Positions 15,311-24,572 of a stretch of 49,417 nt of DNA are shown one piece after another. Numbering within the stretch: the first letter of the stretch is position 1; the number at the start of each line of letters is the position of its first letter. Source of the DNA: an uncultured Prevotellaceae bacterium (GTDB lineage: Bacteria > Bacteroidota > Bacteroidia > Bacteroidales > Muribaculaceae); assembly GCA_937916085.1 (NCBI GenBank), contig CALGGO010000115.1, positions 1 to 49,417 of the forward strand, in the 5' to 3' direction. Made by a program: the position numbers and the translations under genes. The notes under the pieces are model-generated. The model did no database searches, was not told where the DNA came from, and saw only the letters and a list, made by a program, of their open reading frames with translations.

Positions 15311-17452
15311 ATGGCCGATAAAATTTCAACTCTTATATCTCAAGAGCTTGACTTGCCGCTTAATCAGGTGTCGAGCACTGTGAGTCTGCTACGCGAAGAC
15401 AACTCCATTCCTTTCATCAGCCGCTACCGCAAGGAGCAGACCGGCAACCTCGACGAGACACAAATCCAGTCGATTGACGCGCGCATGGCTTATTACGACG
15501 AGCTTCAGAAGCGCAAATCAACCATACTGAAAACCATAGAGGCGCAAGAACAGCTCACCGATGAACTCTCAAACCGCATTCTAAACTGCTGGGACGCTAC
15601 CGAGCTTGAGGACATATACCTGCCCTACAAACCCAAGCGCCGCACCCGTGCCCAAATGGCGCGCGAGAAGGGTCTGGAGCCGCTCGCCAAGATGATTATG
15701 GCGCAAAAGGGCGGTGACGTGAGCCAGATGGCGGCAAAATTCGTGGATGGCGACAAGGTGCCTAATGCCGACGAGGCGATTGACGGCGCTCTCGACATCA
15801 TCGCCGAGTGGGTGAACGAGAACCAAGCGGTGCGCAACAGCGTGCGCCGCTCGTTCCGCTACGATGCCGTACTCAACTGCAGCGTGGTGAAAGGCAAGGA
15901 GATAGAGGGTCGCAACTATGAGTTCTACTACGACTTTTCCAAGCCGTTGAAATATATCTCGTCGCATCAGCTGCTCGCCATCCGTCGTGGCGAGAAGGAG
16001 GGATTTCTCAAAGTGAGTATCGACATCAACAACGGCCGTGCCGTCGATAACGTGTGCCGCATTGTGGTGCGTGGCAAGGGCGAGACGTCGCAGCTTGTGG
16101 AGGAGGCTGCCGAGGACAGCTTCGACCGACTCATCAAGCCGTCGATAGAGAACGAGTTTGCCGCCCTCTCCAAGGAGCGTGCCGATGCCGAGGCTATTGA
16201 GATGTTTGCCCAGAACGTGCGCCAGCTGCTCTTTGCTCCGCCGCTTGGCCACAAGCGCATTCTCGCCGTTGATCCCGGCTTCCGCACGGGCTGCAAGGTG
16301 GTGTGCCTTGACGAGAACGGCAACCTGCTGCACAACGACGTGATATATCCCACCGCTCCAAACTACGACATCGAGGGCGCAACCAAGAAGATTCACAACC
16401 TTGTGGAGACCTACAAGATTGATGCCATAGCGCTTGGCAACGGCACCGCGAGCCGCGAGACCGAGAAATTCCTGAAGCGCATTCGCTACCGCCGCGATGT
16501 CAATGTGTTTGTCGTGAGCGAGAATGGCGCGTCGATTTACAGTGCCAGCAAGATTGCCCGCGACGAGTTCCCCGACAAGGATGTGACCGTGCGTGGTGCC
16601 GTGTCGATAGGTCGCCGACTACTCGACCCGCTTGCCGAACTGGTGAAAATCGACCCCAAGTCGATAGGAGTGGGGCAGTACCAGCACGACGTGGATCAGG
16701 CCAAGCTAAAAGAGGCACTCAACTACACCGTTGAGAGCTGTGTCAATAGCGTGGGCGTGAACCTCAACACCGCCAGTAAGGAGCTGCTCACCTATGTCTC
16801 GGGGCTTGGACCCACGCTGGCGCAGAACATCGTGAACTACCGTGCCGAGAATGGCGATTTCCATTCCCGTGAGGAGTTGCTCAAAGTGCCCAAACTCGGT
16901 CCCAAGACCTTCACCCAGGCGGCAGGCTTCCTGCGAGTGCCCGAGAGCGACAACCCTCTCGACAACAGCGCCGTGCATCCCGAGCGCTACGCCCTTGTGA
17001 CCAAGATGGCGCGCGACTGCAACTGCACCGTGGCAGAGCTTATCAAGGACAAGGAGAAGCGCAACCTCATCGACATCAAGCGATACGTCTCGCACGATGT
17101 GGGAGAACCCACGTTGATTGACATTATGAAGGAGCTGGAGAAGCCGGGGCGTGACCCGCGAAGCGAGGTCAAGGCGATGGAGTTTGACGAGAGCGTACAC
17201 GAAATAACAGATCTCAAGCCCGGCATGGAGCTGCCCGGAATTATCACCAACATTACCCAGTTTGGAGCCTTCGTAGATATAGGAGTGCATAAAGAGGGGC
17301 TCGTTCATGTGTCGCAGCTCAGCGACAAGCGGGTGGAGAACCCTGCCAAGGCGGTGAAGCTCAACCAGCACGTGAGGGTGCGCGTGGTGAGCATCGACCT
17401 CGAGCGCAAGCGCATCGCCCTCTCAATGAAAGGCGTGCAGCAGCCAAGATGA
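15311..17452 (+). CDS. tex: Tex-family S1 RNA-binding protein
   Basis: 713 residues; Tex proteins are usually 720-780. The expected order is visible: N-terminal helical region with 'FISRYRKEQTGNLDE' and 'YLPYKPKRRTRAQMAREKGL', YqgF-type RNase H-like domain ('ILAVDPGFRTGCKVVCLD', about 317-334), helix-hairpin-helix ('TASKELLTYVSGLGPTLAQN' and 'LLKVPKLGPKTFTQAAGFLR'), and a C-terminal S1 domain ('GIITNITQFGAFVDI', about 645-659, 'HKEGLVHVSQLSDKRV'). Tex is a nucleic-acid binding factor linked to transcription and RNA handling in the cytoplasm. It appears to be a single gene. Codon usage is strongly biased to G/C third positions, suggesting good expression. Confidence 0.97.
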   Translation: MADKISTLISQELDLPLNQVSSTVSLLREDNSIPFISRYRKEQTGNLDETQIQSIDARMAYYDELQKRKSTILKTIEAQEQLTDELSNRILNCWDATELEDIYLPYKPKRRTRAQMAREKGLEPLAKMIMAQKGGDVSQMAAKFVDGDKVPNADEAIDGALDIIAEWVNENQAVRNSVRRSFRYDAVLNCSVVKGKEIEGRNYEFYYDFSKPLKYISSHQLLAIRRGEKEGFLKVSIDINNGRAVDNVCRIVVRGKGETSQLVEEAAEDSFDRLIKPSIENEFAALSKERADAEAIEMFAQNVRQLLFAPPLGHKRILAVDPGFRTGCKVVCLDENGNLLHNDVIYPTAPNYDIEGATKKIHNLVETYKIDAIALGNGTASRETEKFLKRIRYRRDVNVFVVSENGASIYSASKIARDEFPDKDVTVRGAVSIGRRLLDPLAELVKIDPKSIGVGQYQHDVDQAKLKEALNYTVESCVNSVGVNLNTASKELLTYVSGLGPTLAQNIVNYRAENGDFHSREELLKVPKLGPKTFTQAAGFLRVPESDNPLDNSAVHPERYALVTKMARDCNCTVAELIKDKEKRNLIDIKRYVSHDVGEPTLIDIMKELEKPGRDPRSEVKAMEFDESVHEITDLKPGMELPGIITNITQFGAFVDIGVHKEGLVHVSQLSDKRVENPAKAVKLNQHVRVRVVSIDLERKRIALSMKGVQQPR

Positions 17453-17460
17453 CAAGAGAA

Positions 17461-17516
17461 TGCGCTTCGCGCGATTAGAGATTAGTTGCGCTTTGGCGCG
17501 ATTAGCGATTAGTGAG
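17461..17516. repeat. GCGC hairpins with GATTAG words
   Basis: Two related units, each a small GCGC-TT-GCGC type hairpin followed by GATTAGNGATTAGT, lie immediately after tex. They may act as the tex 3' end, but no T-run follows. Confidence 0.5.
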
Positions 17517-17569
17517 AGCAGTCCGCTCCCTGATAATCCAGAACTTTTTTCGAAAAAAAAGTATTTTTC

Positions 17570-17600
17570 TTTTTTCATTAAAAAATAATCACTACCTTTA
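17570..17600 (+). promoter_or_regulatory. Weak promoter of the small HTH gene
   Basis: TACCTTTA (17593-17600) is one base off TAnnTTTG, with a T-rich -33 region at the right distance. The leader would be about 50 bases. Confidence 0.35.
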
Positions 17601-17656
17601 TAGCAAATTTCTAATTAACACTAGTTTTTTTCTAAATCATAAAAACCAATATCATC

Positions 17657-17923
17657 ATGCCAAAGACCATTACTTTCAATGAGCTTCGCCGCATCAAGGC
17701 TAGCCTGCCCGAAGGCTCTACCCACGAGATTGCCGAGAAATTGAACCTTAGTGTTCAAACAGTGAGAAACTACTTTGGCGGGTCAAACTATGACTTCGGC
17801 ATACACATGGGAGTCCACGTTGAGCCAGGCCCCGACGGAGGCATCGTTGTTCTCGACGACCCAACTATCCTCGACATGGCACTCGACATCCTCGACAAGC
17901 AAAAGCTCAAAGAACAAGTCTAG
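17657..17923 (+). CDS. Small helix-turn-helix protein
   Basis: 88 residues. 'GSTHEIAEKLNLSVQTVRNY' (about 19-38) is a good helix-turn-helix, with SVQTVRNYF as recognition helix. A glycine-rich turn and the stretch 'GVHVEPGPDGGIVVLDDP' follow, and the C terminus is an amphipathic helix. Probably a DNA-binding protein of the Bacteroidetes core; from memory, similar ~80-90 residue proteins are widespread in the phylum and uncharacterised. It is single, with a weak promoter upstream and a strong terminator 24 bases after the stop. Confidence 0.75.
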   Translation: MPKTITFNELRRIKASLPEGSTHEIAEKLNLSVQTVRNYFGGSNYDFGIHMGVHVEPGPDGGIVVLDDPTILDMALDILDKQKLKEQV

Positions 17924-17947
17924 ACAACTGGAACTGCCAGTAAAACG

Positions 17948-17989
17948 ACATGGAATCCCCACCCACAAGTGAAGATTCCATGTTTTTTG
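17948..17989 (+). terminator. Terminator of the small HTH gene
   Basis: ACATGGAATC (17948-17957) pairs with GATTCCATGT (17974-17983), a perfect 10-bp stem, followed by a T-run. Confidence 0.9.
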
Positions 17990-17993
17990 TTTT

Positions 17994-18074
17994 AGCTAAC
18001 GAGCAAACGAGGCAAGTGTATATCGTTTTTCGAGGATCGAGCACTCTAAACACTAAACTCTAACCTCTAAACTG
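17994..18074. repeat. Composite octad-heptad array
   Basis: Octads of the AGCNAACG type, then AGGCAAGTG, then eight 7-bp units from 18019 to 18074 whose word shifts stepwise from a TCG ending to a CTC ending without losing the 7-bp register. The same order of modules appears at 29425 and in part at 18851 and 28379. Confidence 0.85.
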
Positions 18075-18094
18075 TGCGAAGCACATTTCGTTTA

Positions 18095-18808
18095 TCATTT
18101 GAAAAGCCCCAGAATATTATAGATAGTCTCGTTGTTTTCGATAAATAGTGTCATGATTAGTGCTAATAAAGCAAGGAGAACGACGTTGGCCAGTAGCGCA
18201 TAAATCATTTGCCGCGTCTCGCCAGTGGTGAAACTGATGTCAAACCACCTGGCGTTTTTCTTGCTGAGCCACTTCATGAGGTGATAGACGACTGCCGCAG
18301 CTGCCACACCAAGAATTGCTCCGCAAGCGATGTCGCCAGGGTAGTGCACGCCAAGATAGATGCGGCTGTAGCACATGAGCGAGGCCCAGGCAATCATCGC
18401 CCAAGTGAAGGCTCGGTTCTTGAACAAGAAAGCCAGCAGCAGTGCTATGCCAAAGCAGTTGGCAGCATGGCTGGAGACGAAGCCGAATTTTCCTCCATTG
18501 TAACCATTCACAAGGTGTACGGTAGCTTGCAGGTCGGGGTTGCGTGATGGCCGCAGCCTTGCCACCGCTGGCTTGATGATGCTTGCCGACACTTGGTCGG
18601 CGATAAGAATCACCACAGCCACCGCTAGCAGTACTGCCAGCATCTTGCGCCACCCTTTTTTCTTGTAAATCATGAAAAGCAGCATTAGTATCATTGGCAG
18701 CCATGTGGCAACTACCGTCACCAGAGCCATGAAATTGTCGAAATAAAATGCGTGCCAACCGTTGATGGTAGTGAAAATGCCCGCGTCAAATTGCTGTAAT
18801 GCTTCCAT
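18095..18808 (-). CDS. PAP2-family membrane phosphatase
   Basis: 237 residues from the ATG at 18808 (an ATG 7 codons upstream lies in repeat DNA and is less likely). Five to six membrane helices. The three acid-phosphatase motifs are present: KPAVARLRPSR (KX6RP), SSHAANCFG (a PSGH variant) and SRIYLGVHYPGD (SRX5HX3D). Members include undecaprenyl-diphosphate, lipid A and phosphatidylglycerophosphate phosphatases; the particular substrate cannot be told. A 61-residue C-terminal part with one more helix follows the last motif. It is flanked on both sides by repeat arrays and has no consensus promoter. Confidence 0.9.
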   Translation of the reverse strand: MEALQQFDAGIFTTINGWHAFYFDNFMALVTVVATWLPMILMLLFMIYKKKGWRKMLAVLLAVAVVILIADQVSASIIKPAVARLRPSRNPDLQATVHLVNGYNGGKFGFVSSHAANCFGIALLLAFLFKNRAFTWAMIAWASLMCYSRIYLGVHYPGDIACGAILGVAAAAVVYHLMKWLSKKNARWFDISFTTGETRQMIYALLANVVLLALLALIMTLFIENNETIYNILGLFK

Positions 18809-18815
18809 AATGTAC

Positions 18816-18957
18816 AGTTTATAGTTCAAAGTTCATAGTTCACAGTTTTTAGCTAACGAGCTGACAAGCAAGTGTAGAGTCAAACGACCAGAAACGACTA
18901 GAAACAACTATTGCCTTGTTTGCTTGTTTCTTGTCAGCTTGTTAGCTAAGCACTCTC
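18816..18957. repeat. AGTT heptads, AGC octads and CTTGTT words
   Basis: Five AGTTNNN heptads (18816-18850) pass directly into AGCTNACN octads (18851-18874), then a 10-bp repeat (AAACGACNAG type, about 18881-18910), then CTTGTTTG/CTTGTCAG octads. 18880-18950 is related in reverse complement to 12075-12115. Confidence 0.8.
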
Positions 18958-18965
18958 CACTATTA

Positions 18966-19736
18966 CTATATTTTCTCTAAATCGGCTTTTTTCATCCAGC
19001 CGGTTTTGCTTGTTGTGGTTTCTATCATGTACCACGTTCCGTCGTTGGCGTTTTTGTTATTTATAGAATCAACAATCTCCACCTTGGTGCCACTAGGAAG
19101 GATAAACTCCTCTTTCTCGCCATCGCGTGGTGACTTGTTGGCGGGAGCTTTGTCGATCATCACAACGGCATAGAGGGTCTTGGTGGTGTGGTGATACATA
19201 TAGAAGGCACTTGCCAGAGCCAGCAGCGATAGTATTCCCAATGCTATGGCGCCAAAGAACCCCGTCTTTTGCAACGCCACACCGTTGGCGATGCGCCAGC
19301 AGGCGACTGCTGCGAGCATCAGCACAAAGAGTGCCAAGGAGATTATTGCCCAGGTGTTGCTCGACAGGTGCCCCACCCAGTCGGTAAGCAGGCTAGAGAA
19401 GTAGTTTGAGCCGCTGGTCTCGTTGATTTTTGATTTCTCGTTGACAAACTTCAGGTTGAAACGCGCGTCGCCGTTGGCGGGGTCGATTTTCAGTGCCCGC
19501 TCATAGTTGAGGACGGCATGTGCTCGGTCGTTGAGGCGATAGTAGGCATTGCCCAGGTTGTAGCGCAGCTGCGACGACTCTCCATCGCGCAAAGCGCGCT
19601 CATACATCTCCACAGCCTTTTTGAACTGTTTTTGGCCATAGGCCTTGTTGCCCTGGTCTATGTAGTCAATGCCGCTGGCAAGTGATGTCGTGGCGATGAG
19701 CACTAGAGTCAAGAATATTATCAGTCGATGTGTCAT
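18966..19736 (-). CDS. batE: Aerotolerance protein BatE
   Basis: 256 residues: signal peptide (cleavage near TTSLASG), two tetratricopeptide repeats ('QLRYNLGNAYYRLNDRAHAV' and 'VLNYERALKIDPANGDARFN'), two membrane helices (about 128-150 and 160-180) and a C-terminal SH3-like segment (about 190-256, 'GTKVEIVDSI', 'GWMKKADL'). This is the standard BatE layout. It is the last gene of the operon, overlapping batD by 4 bases. Bat proteins are linked to oxygen tolerance and cell-envelope integrity in Bacteroides and to BatABC assemblies in Leptospira; the mechanism remains uncertain. Confidence 0.9.
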   Translation of the reverse strand: MTHRLIIFLTLVLIATTSLASGIDYIDQGNKAYGQKQFKKAVEMYERALRDGESSQLRYNLGNAYYRLNDRAHAVLNYERALKIDPANGDARFNLKFVNEKSKINETSGSNYFSSLLTDWVGHLSSNTWAIISLALFVLMLAAVACWRIANGVALQKTGFFGAIALGILSLLALASAFYMYHHTTKTLYAVVMIDKAPANKSPRDGEKEEFILPSGTKVEIVDSINNKNANDGTWYMIETTTSKTGWMKKADLEKI

Positions 19737-21580
19737 TTGGTCGTGGTTTTAGGGCGTTTAGTATTTTCTAACTGGTCGATGAGCATTGCGCACTTGTCAT
19801 AAACGGCAGGCATGTCGCCCTCGTCGAGAGAGGGAGAATATTGCGCAAACTCGCATTTTTCGAGCATCACAAGGGTGTCGTCGATGTGCTGCTGCGGGAA
19901 ACCGAACTGCTCCATCTCGGTGGCAATGTTGTCCTTGCTAAGCTCTGAAACGGGGATGGTGAGCTTGTCGCTGAGATAGCCCCACAGAGCGGTAAGCGTC
20001 TCGGTATAGAACCCGTTGCTGTCGTGGTTGTTGAGACATTCCTGCGCCTTCTTGAGTCGCCGCTGCGCCACTTTGCTGGCACGTCGTGTGCGCATGAGAT
20101 TGGTGTTGGCATGAGTCTTCTCAATCTTGCGGTAAACTGTTAATCCGGCAATAGCGAGTGATGCGGTGGCGGCAAAGATGAGCCAGTACCACCATTTGGT
20201 CACAAGGAAGCTGTTACCCTTACTCAGCGTCGTCTTCTCGGTGACGATAGGACGGATGTCCATGTCGAGCAGCTTGTAATGGTCAGAGGGTTTGCCGTCG
20301 CCTTTTTCCACCTTGAGTTTGCTGCCGCCCACCTTTATGCTGTCATACTGCTGGGTAGTGGTGTTGAAATAGACGAAATAGGTGTCGGGAATCTCAAAAT
20401 CTCCCACATGCTGCGGAATGAAGGGATACTCAAATGTCACATCTCCGCTCATGTTGTCGCCATCGGGACTGAGGTTTACCTTGCTCTGCGGGTCATAAGT
20501 GTCGAACTCGCGAGGCATTACCACCACAGGGTTTTGGATGTATTTGAGATTGCCCATGCCACTCACGATGATGCTGTAGGTGGCGGGGGCGTAGGTCTTG
20601 AAACTGTGTGGCTCAACCTTCGATGTTGCCGTGAATTCTCCCACTGCGCCACTGAAGTTGGCGGGCTTTGGCTCGGGCAACGGCTTGATATTAACGCTTG
20701 CCGAGTTACTCTTTACCTGGATGTCGATGGGCACAGGATTGGAGATTTGTCCCATGGGAGTGCTATATACATCAAACTGCACAAGCTGCACGTCGTAGTT
20801 TCCCGATGTGATGGTGAGTTTGCCCGACTGCTGCGGGTAGAGGATGCACTTCTTGAGGACTGCCGTGTAGTATCGCTTGCCGTTCACGGTCTCGAGTTGT
20901 GGAGAATTATTGTTCACTGGCAGTTCCTCAATCAGGAAGCCGTTGAATGTGGGCTGCTGTGTGCAATGGAACTTCGACACGTTATAGCGAGTGAAGAGCT
21001 TGATAAGGCACACCACAGCTTCTTGCTCATAGACCACTTCTTTTGACATGGACACCTTCACGAAGAAGTCGTTGGCATCAACATTTGAGCCTGCAGTCTG
21101 GTTCATGGGGTTGGTGAAGTCGGGGTCATTGCCGGGCTGCGGCTGATAGGGCTGTGGCTGCTGGCTGGGGTATTGAGCCGAAGGCCTGCCATTACCGCTT
21201 GCCGGCACTATCTCAATGGTTGTAGCTCGTGTGGTGAGTTTTCTGCCGTCGGCAGTGATGGTGGCAGGGGCTAGGGTGTGCTTGCCGGGAGTTGTCGCCT
21301 CATAGAGCATGGTAAACACTTGCGAGTAGTTGGTCGAGGTCTGGCCGTTGATCGACGTCATGCTCATGCTGGTCGATACTGATGGTCCATAGAGCAGAGT
21401 CGCGCCGTCGAGTTGTGGGAATGAGGGATTGGTGCCCTCGGCGCCCTCAAGCACATATTCTACCCTGAATTTTCCACCAACCTCCACTTTGGAAGGCGCT
21501 TGCACACGGAATGTGGCTGCATTGGTTGACAGCGTAGCCAATAGTAGAAAGAGTGATATTATATGCCTTATCTTTGTCAT
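19733..21580 (-). CDS. batD: BatD (oxygen tolerance) protein
   Basis: 615 residues from the ATG at 21580, chosen because MTKIRHIISLFLLLATLSTN makes a normal signal peptide; an ATG nine codons earlier (21607) sits 4 bases after the batC stop and could also serve. The periplasmic part contains repeated immunoglobulin-like beta domains ('VEVGGKFRVEYVLEGAEGTN' and 'KEVVYEQEAVVCLIKLFTRY'), a Pro/Gln-rich linker near residues 140-160, one membrane helix near 465-485, and a cytoplasmic helical tail. BatD members are usually 550-620 residues. A shorter BatD-like gene lies upstream in the same operon. Confidence 0.9.
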   Translation of the reverse strand: MTKIRHIISLFLLLATLSTNAATFRVQAPSKVEVGGKFRVEYVLEGAEGTNPSFPQLDGATLLYGPSVSTSMSMTSINGQTSTNYSQVFTMLYEATTPGKHTLAPATITADGRKLTTRATTIEIVPASGNGRPSAQYPSQQPQPYQPQPGNDPDFTNPMNQTAGSNVDANDFFVKVSMSKEVVYEQEAVVCLIKLFTRYNVSKFHCTQQPTFNGFLIEELPVNNNSPQLETVNGKRYYTAVLKKCILYPQQSGKLTITSGNYDVQLVQFDVYSTPMGQISNPVPIDIQVKSNSASVNIKPLPEPKPANFSGAVGEFTATSKVEPHSFKTYAPATYSIIVSGMGNLKYIQNPVVVMPREFDTYDPQSKVNLSPDGDNMSGDVTFEYPFIPQHVGDFEIPDTYFVYFNTTTQQYDSIKVGGSKLKVEKGDGKPSDHYKLLDMDIRPIVTEKTTLSKGNSFLVTKWWYWLIFAATASLAIAGLTVYRKIEKTHANTNLMRTRRASKVAQRRLKKAQECLNNHDSNGFYTETLTALWGYLSDKLTIPVSELSKDNIATEMEQFGFPQQHIDDTLVMLEKCEFAQYSPSLDEGDMPAVYDKCAMLIDQLENTKRPKTTTK

Positions 21581-21610
21581 TGTCGTTTTTCTTAGTGAGT
21601 TTCTCAAGCA

Positions 21611-22483
21611 TTACCACTTGTTGCGGCTTGACTGCCGCTCGCGACGCTCTTGTCCATTGCCCGCATTGTTGATCTTTTTTTGAACAGCATCTTCCTTGTC
21701 TTGCATGGCCTTAAGCACTTGCTGCATATTTTGCTCATTCATCTTGATGTAGGCGTCTTGCTGTTTGCCTGGCTGCTGCTTCTGGTCGGCCGGTTTTTCT
21801 TGAGCCTTATCTTGATTTTGGTTCTGCTTATCTTGGTTCTGCTTATCTTGGTTCTGTTGGTCTTGATTTTGTTGGTCTTGGTTCTGCTTATCTTGATTCT
21901 GTTGGTCTTGGTCTTGTTGGTCTTGGTCTTGCTGGTCTTGGTTCTGTTGATTTTGTTGCTGCTGTTGTTGCTCTTGCAGCTTTAGTTGCGCCATTCTCAG
22001 GTTATAGCGTGTGTCGTTATCGCTTGGATTGTGGCGCAGCGAGAGTTTATAGGCGTCGATAGCCTCTTTGTAGGCCTCGTTCTCATATCTGAGGTTTCCC
22101 ATGTTGTGGTAAGCCATGGCGATTAGCGTTGAGTCTTTTGTCAATGTGGGCACAAGTTCAAAGAGACTGGCTGCGTGATTAATCATCTCGCTTTTTATTG
22201 AATCGTTGTCGGTCGTTTTTAGCTGCTTGACGAGCGACAATGCCAAGTTGTAGTTTGCGGCGGGAGAGTTAGGGTTCACCTGCGTCGCTTTGTTGTACAT
22301 TATCTCGGCCTCTTGATATTTCTCTTCGTCAAAGAGCTTGTTGCCTTCCTTGATGAGTTGGCGCTCCTCCTTGTTAGTGACGTCGAGGGTGTAGTTGTCG
22401 TCTTTGCCACATCCATTCAGCAGGCACATCGTAGTGCTTGCTGTAGCAACGAGAATCAATGATATGATGATGTTATTCTTCAT
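21611..22483 (-). CDS. batC: BatC, TPR lipoprotein with Gln/Asn repeat
   Basis: 290 residues. Signal sequence with lipobox LLNGC (Cys25), then GKDD, an acidic context. Two to three tetratricopeptide repeats cover about 40-170 ('AANYNLALSLVKQLKTTDND', 'AYHNMGNLRYENEAYKEAID'). A low-complexity zone follows, built from pentapeptides of the NQDKQ/NQDQQ type (about 178-232), then a charged C terminus. BatC is a periplasmic partner of the VWA proteins BatA/B. It overlaps batB by 11 bases. The repeat length probably varies between strains. Confidence 0.9.
   Translation of the reverse strand: MKNNIIISLILVATASTTMCLLNGCGKDDNYTLDVTNKEERQLIKEGNKLFDEEKYQEAEIMYNKATQVNPNSPAANYNLALSLVKQLKTTDNDSIKSEMINHAASLFELVPTLTKDSTLIAMAYHNMGNLRYENEAYKEAIDAYKLSLRHNPSDNDTRYNLRMAQLKLQEQQQQQQNQQNQDQQDQDQQDQDQQNQDKQNQDQQNQDQQNQDKQNQDKQNQNQDKAQEKPADQKQQPGKQQDAYIKMNEQNMQQVLKAMQDKEDAVQKKINNAGNGQERRERQSSRNKW
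21808..21980 (-). repeat. 15-bp in-frame tandem repeat within batC
   Basis: About eleven degenerate 15-bp units (CTGYTKRTCTTGRTT on the plus strand) encode the NQDKQ/NQDQQ pentapeptides, preceded by a CAG/CAA run. The unit is a multiple of three, so copy-number change keeps the frame. Confidence 0.85.
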
Positions 22484-23528
22484 TGTTGTCCTTTACTTTT
22501 CGTTGGAAAAAGTTTTTCTTTGCCAGCCATGGGTTCTTGCGGTTGAGCAGCAGCACGCTGGCGATGAGAAGAGCAAGGGTTATCCATGCGAAAACAGGGA
22601 ACTGCTCGTCCTCACGGCTGTAGGTGTATTGCGACATATTGTTGGTCGCCAATTTTTTGAGCGCGTCGTCTAGAACATTCACGGCATCGGTAGCGTCACC
22701 TTTGACAAAAATGCCTCCACCAGCCTCGGCTATGCCTCGGGCTTGCTCCTCGTTGAAGCTTGTCATGGCGATGTCGCCACTGTCATCACGCATCCATCCG
22801 TCTCCCTCGTCGGTGGGGATGGGCACGTCTTTGTCGCCAATTCCTATCACGCTCACCTGGATATTTTTCTTGTGGGCGCGTTTTGCGGCATCTTCGGCGT
22901 CGCCCTCAAAGTTCTCGGCATCGGTGATGAGGATTATCGCTCTTGACACTTTCTCATCTTGCGAGAAGGTGTGCATCGCCAGGTCGATGGCATCGCCAAT
23001 GTTGGTGCCCTGGAGGGGTATCATGTCGGTGCTGATGTTGTTGAGAAACATCTTGGCGCTCGCGCCGTCGATGGTCATGGGCATCTGCATCATGGCTTTC
23101 CCTGCAAACACCACGAGCCCCACCTTGTCGTTGCGCAGTCGGTCGATAAGTTTCTCCATCACCATCTTGGAGCGTTGCAGGCGTGAGATGCCGTTTTGGT
23201 TGGAGGTGCTGCTGGCGTTCATCGAGTTTGAGACATCCATTGCAATCACCACCTCTATGCCTTTAACTTCTCCCTTCACCTTTTCCATCGACCCTGCGCG
23301 TGGCCTGGCAAGCATCACAATCACCATCGTGAGCAATAGCAAGATGAGGACCAGCCTCACCACTGGTTTGCGGCTCGACACGTCGGGCATGAGCTCTTGC
23401 AACTGCTCCTGCTTGCCAAAGCGCGCCAAATTGCGCTTGCGCGCCATCCTCGAGAGGAGGAACAGTCCCACTATCGCTGGAAGCAGCAACAGTAGCCAGA
23501 AAAACTCGGGATTTGCGAAACTGAACAT
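22473..23528 (-). CDS. batB: BatB, VWA-domain membrane protein
   Basis: 351 residues. One or two N-terminal helices (about 8-24, 55-74), a von Willebrand A domain (about 90-290) with the metal-ion site D-x-S-x-S in 'VVIAMDVSNSMNAS', and a C-terminal membrane helix (about 312-332). It is paired with BatA, 33 bases upstream. BatA and BatB are expected to be inner-membrane proteins with the VWA domain exposed to the periplasm and to form a complex with BatC. Nothing unusual in length. Confidence 0.93.
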   Translation of the reverse strand: MFSFANPEFFWLLLLLPAIVGLFLLSRMARKRNLARFGKQEQLQELMPDVSSRKPVVRLVLILLLLTMVIVMLARPRAGSMEKVKGEVKGIEVVIAMDVSNSMNASSTSNQNGISRLQRSKMVMEKLIDRLRNDKVGLVVFAGKAMMQMPMTIDGASAKMFLNNISTDMIPLQGTNIGDAIDLAMHTFSQDEKVSRAIILITDAENFEGDAEDAAKRAHKKNIQVSVIGIGDKDVPIPTDEGDGWMRDDSGDIAMTSFNEEQARGIAEAGGGIFVKGDATDAVNVLDDALKKLATNNMSQYTYSREDEQFPVFAWITLALLIASVLLLNRKNPWLAKKNFFQRKVKDNNEE

Positions 23529-23561
23529 TATCTATATTAGTCGTTTTTTGTCATTAATAAA

Positions 23562-24572
23562 TTATGGAATAGTCCTTAGCACAGTATATCTTATCACGGC
23601 GCACAATGTGAGCAGGATAAGCAGTGCTAGCGCCCAGGGCTGATAGGCGTCGTCGAGGTTCTTGTGTTGCATCACGGCGATGCGCGACTTCTCGAGTTTG
23701 TCGATTTCGGCAAAGATTTTCTTGAGCACATCCTTGTTTGTCGCCCTGAAATATTTTCCGCCGGTGATTTTTGCTATCTCCTTGAGTGAGTTCTCGTCAA
23801 TTTCGACCTTCATGTTCTCATAGCTCACTATGTGTCCGGCGAAGTCGAAAACGGGGAAGGGTGCTGTGCCCTGGGTTCCAATGCCTATGGTGTAAATCTT
23901 GATGCCTTCTTTGCGCGCTATCTGAGCGGCAGTCTCGGGATATACAACGCCAGTGTTGTTGCTGCCGTCGGTGAGCAAGATGATGCTCTTTGACTTGGCT
24001 TTCCCTTTGGTGAGGCGGTTGATGGCGGTGGCGATGCCGTCGCCCACAGCGGTGCCGTCCTCAAGGGTGAAATTCATGTCAATCTCCAGACTGTTGATGC
24101 TGTTGACAAGGGTGGCGATGTCGGTCGTCATGGGAACCATAGTGAACGCCTCGCCGGCAAAAGCCACGAGACCGATGTTGTCGCTCGTGCGGCCGCTCAC
24201 GAAGTCGCTAGCCACCTCTTTGGCGGCAGCGAGGCGGTCGGGCTTGAAGTCGCGGGCAAGCATACTGCTGCTCACGTCAATAGACAGCACTATGTCGGTA
24301 CCGTCAACGTTCTTCTGCGACCAAGTGTCGCTAGAAAGGGGTCGGCACAAGATTACCACCAGGCAAGCCAGTGCCAGCATCTCAATAGCAAACAGCACAT
24401 GGCGCATCCATTCTTTCCAACTGGTGCCAATGCCATCAAAGGCGCTTGTGGTGGAGATTTTGAGGGTAGGGTCGCTCTTGCGGCTTTTCAATATGTGCCA
24501 CACCGTGAGAGGGATAATCAGCAGCAGTAGCCACAACAGCTTGGGGTGCATGAATTGCAGGTTGCCTATCAT
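23562..24572 (-). CDS. batA: BatA, VWA-domain membrane protein
   Basis: 336 residues with the same plan as BatB: N-terminal helices (about 11-27, 58-78), VWA domain with intact metal site ('VLSIDVSSSMLARDFKPDRL') and the later 'LLTDGSNNTG' aspartate, and a C-terminal helix (about 308-328). The start overlaps the stop of the upstream BatD-like gene (ATGA), indicating coupling. Role in envelope/oxygen tolerance is from the family, not visible here. Confidence 0.93.
   Translation of the reverse strand: MIGNLQFMHPKLLWLLLLIIPLTVWHILKSRKSDPTLKISTTSAFDGIGTSWKEWMRHVLFAIEMLALACLVVILCRPLSSDTWSQKNVDGTDIVLSIDVSSSMLARDFKPDRLAAAKEVASDFVSGRTSDNIGLVAFAGEAFTMVPMTTDIATLVNSINSLEIDMNFTLEDGTAVGDGIATAINRLTKGKAKSKSIILLTDGSNNTGVVYPETAAQIARKEGIKIYTIGIGTQGTAPFPVFDFAGHIVSYENMKVEIDENSLKEIAKITGGKYFRATNKDVLKKIFAEIDKLEKSRIAVMQHKNLDDAYQPWALALLILLTLCAVIRYTVLRTIP

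Noticed and set aside
20279..21046. 255-codon open frame opposite batD
   Set aside because: Antisense to a well-supported operon gene; no signal, domain or promoter.
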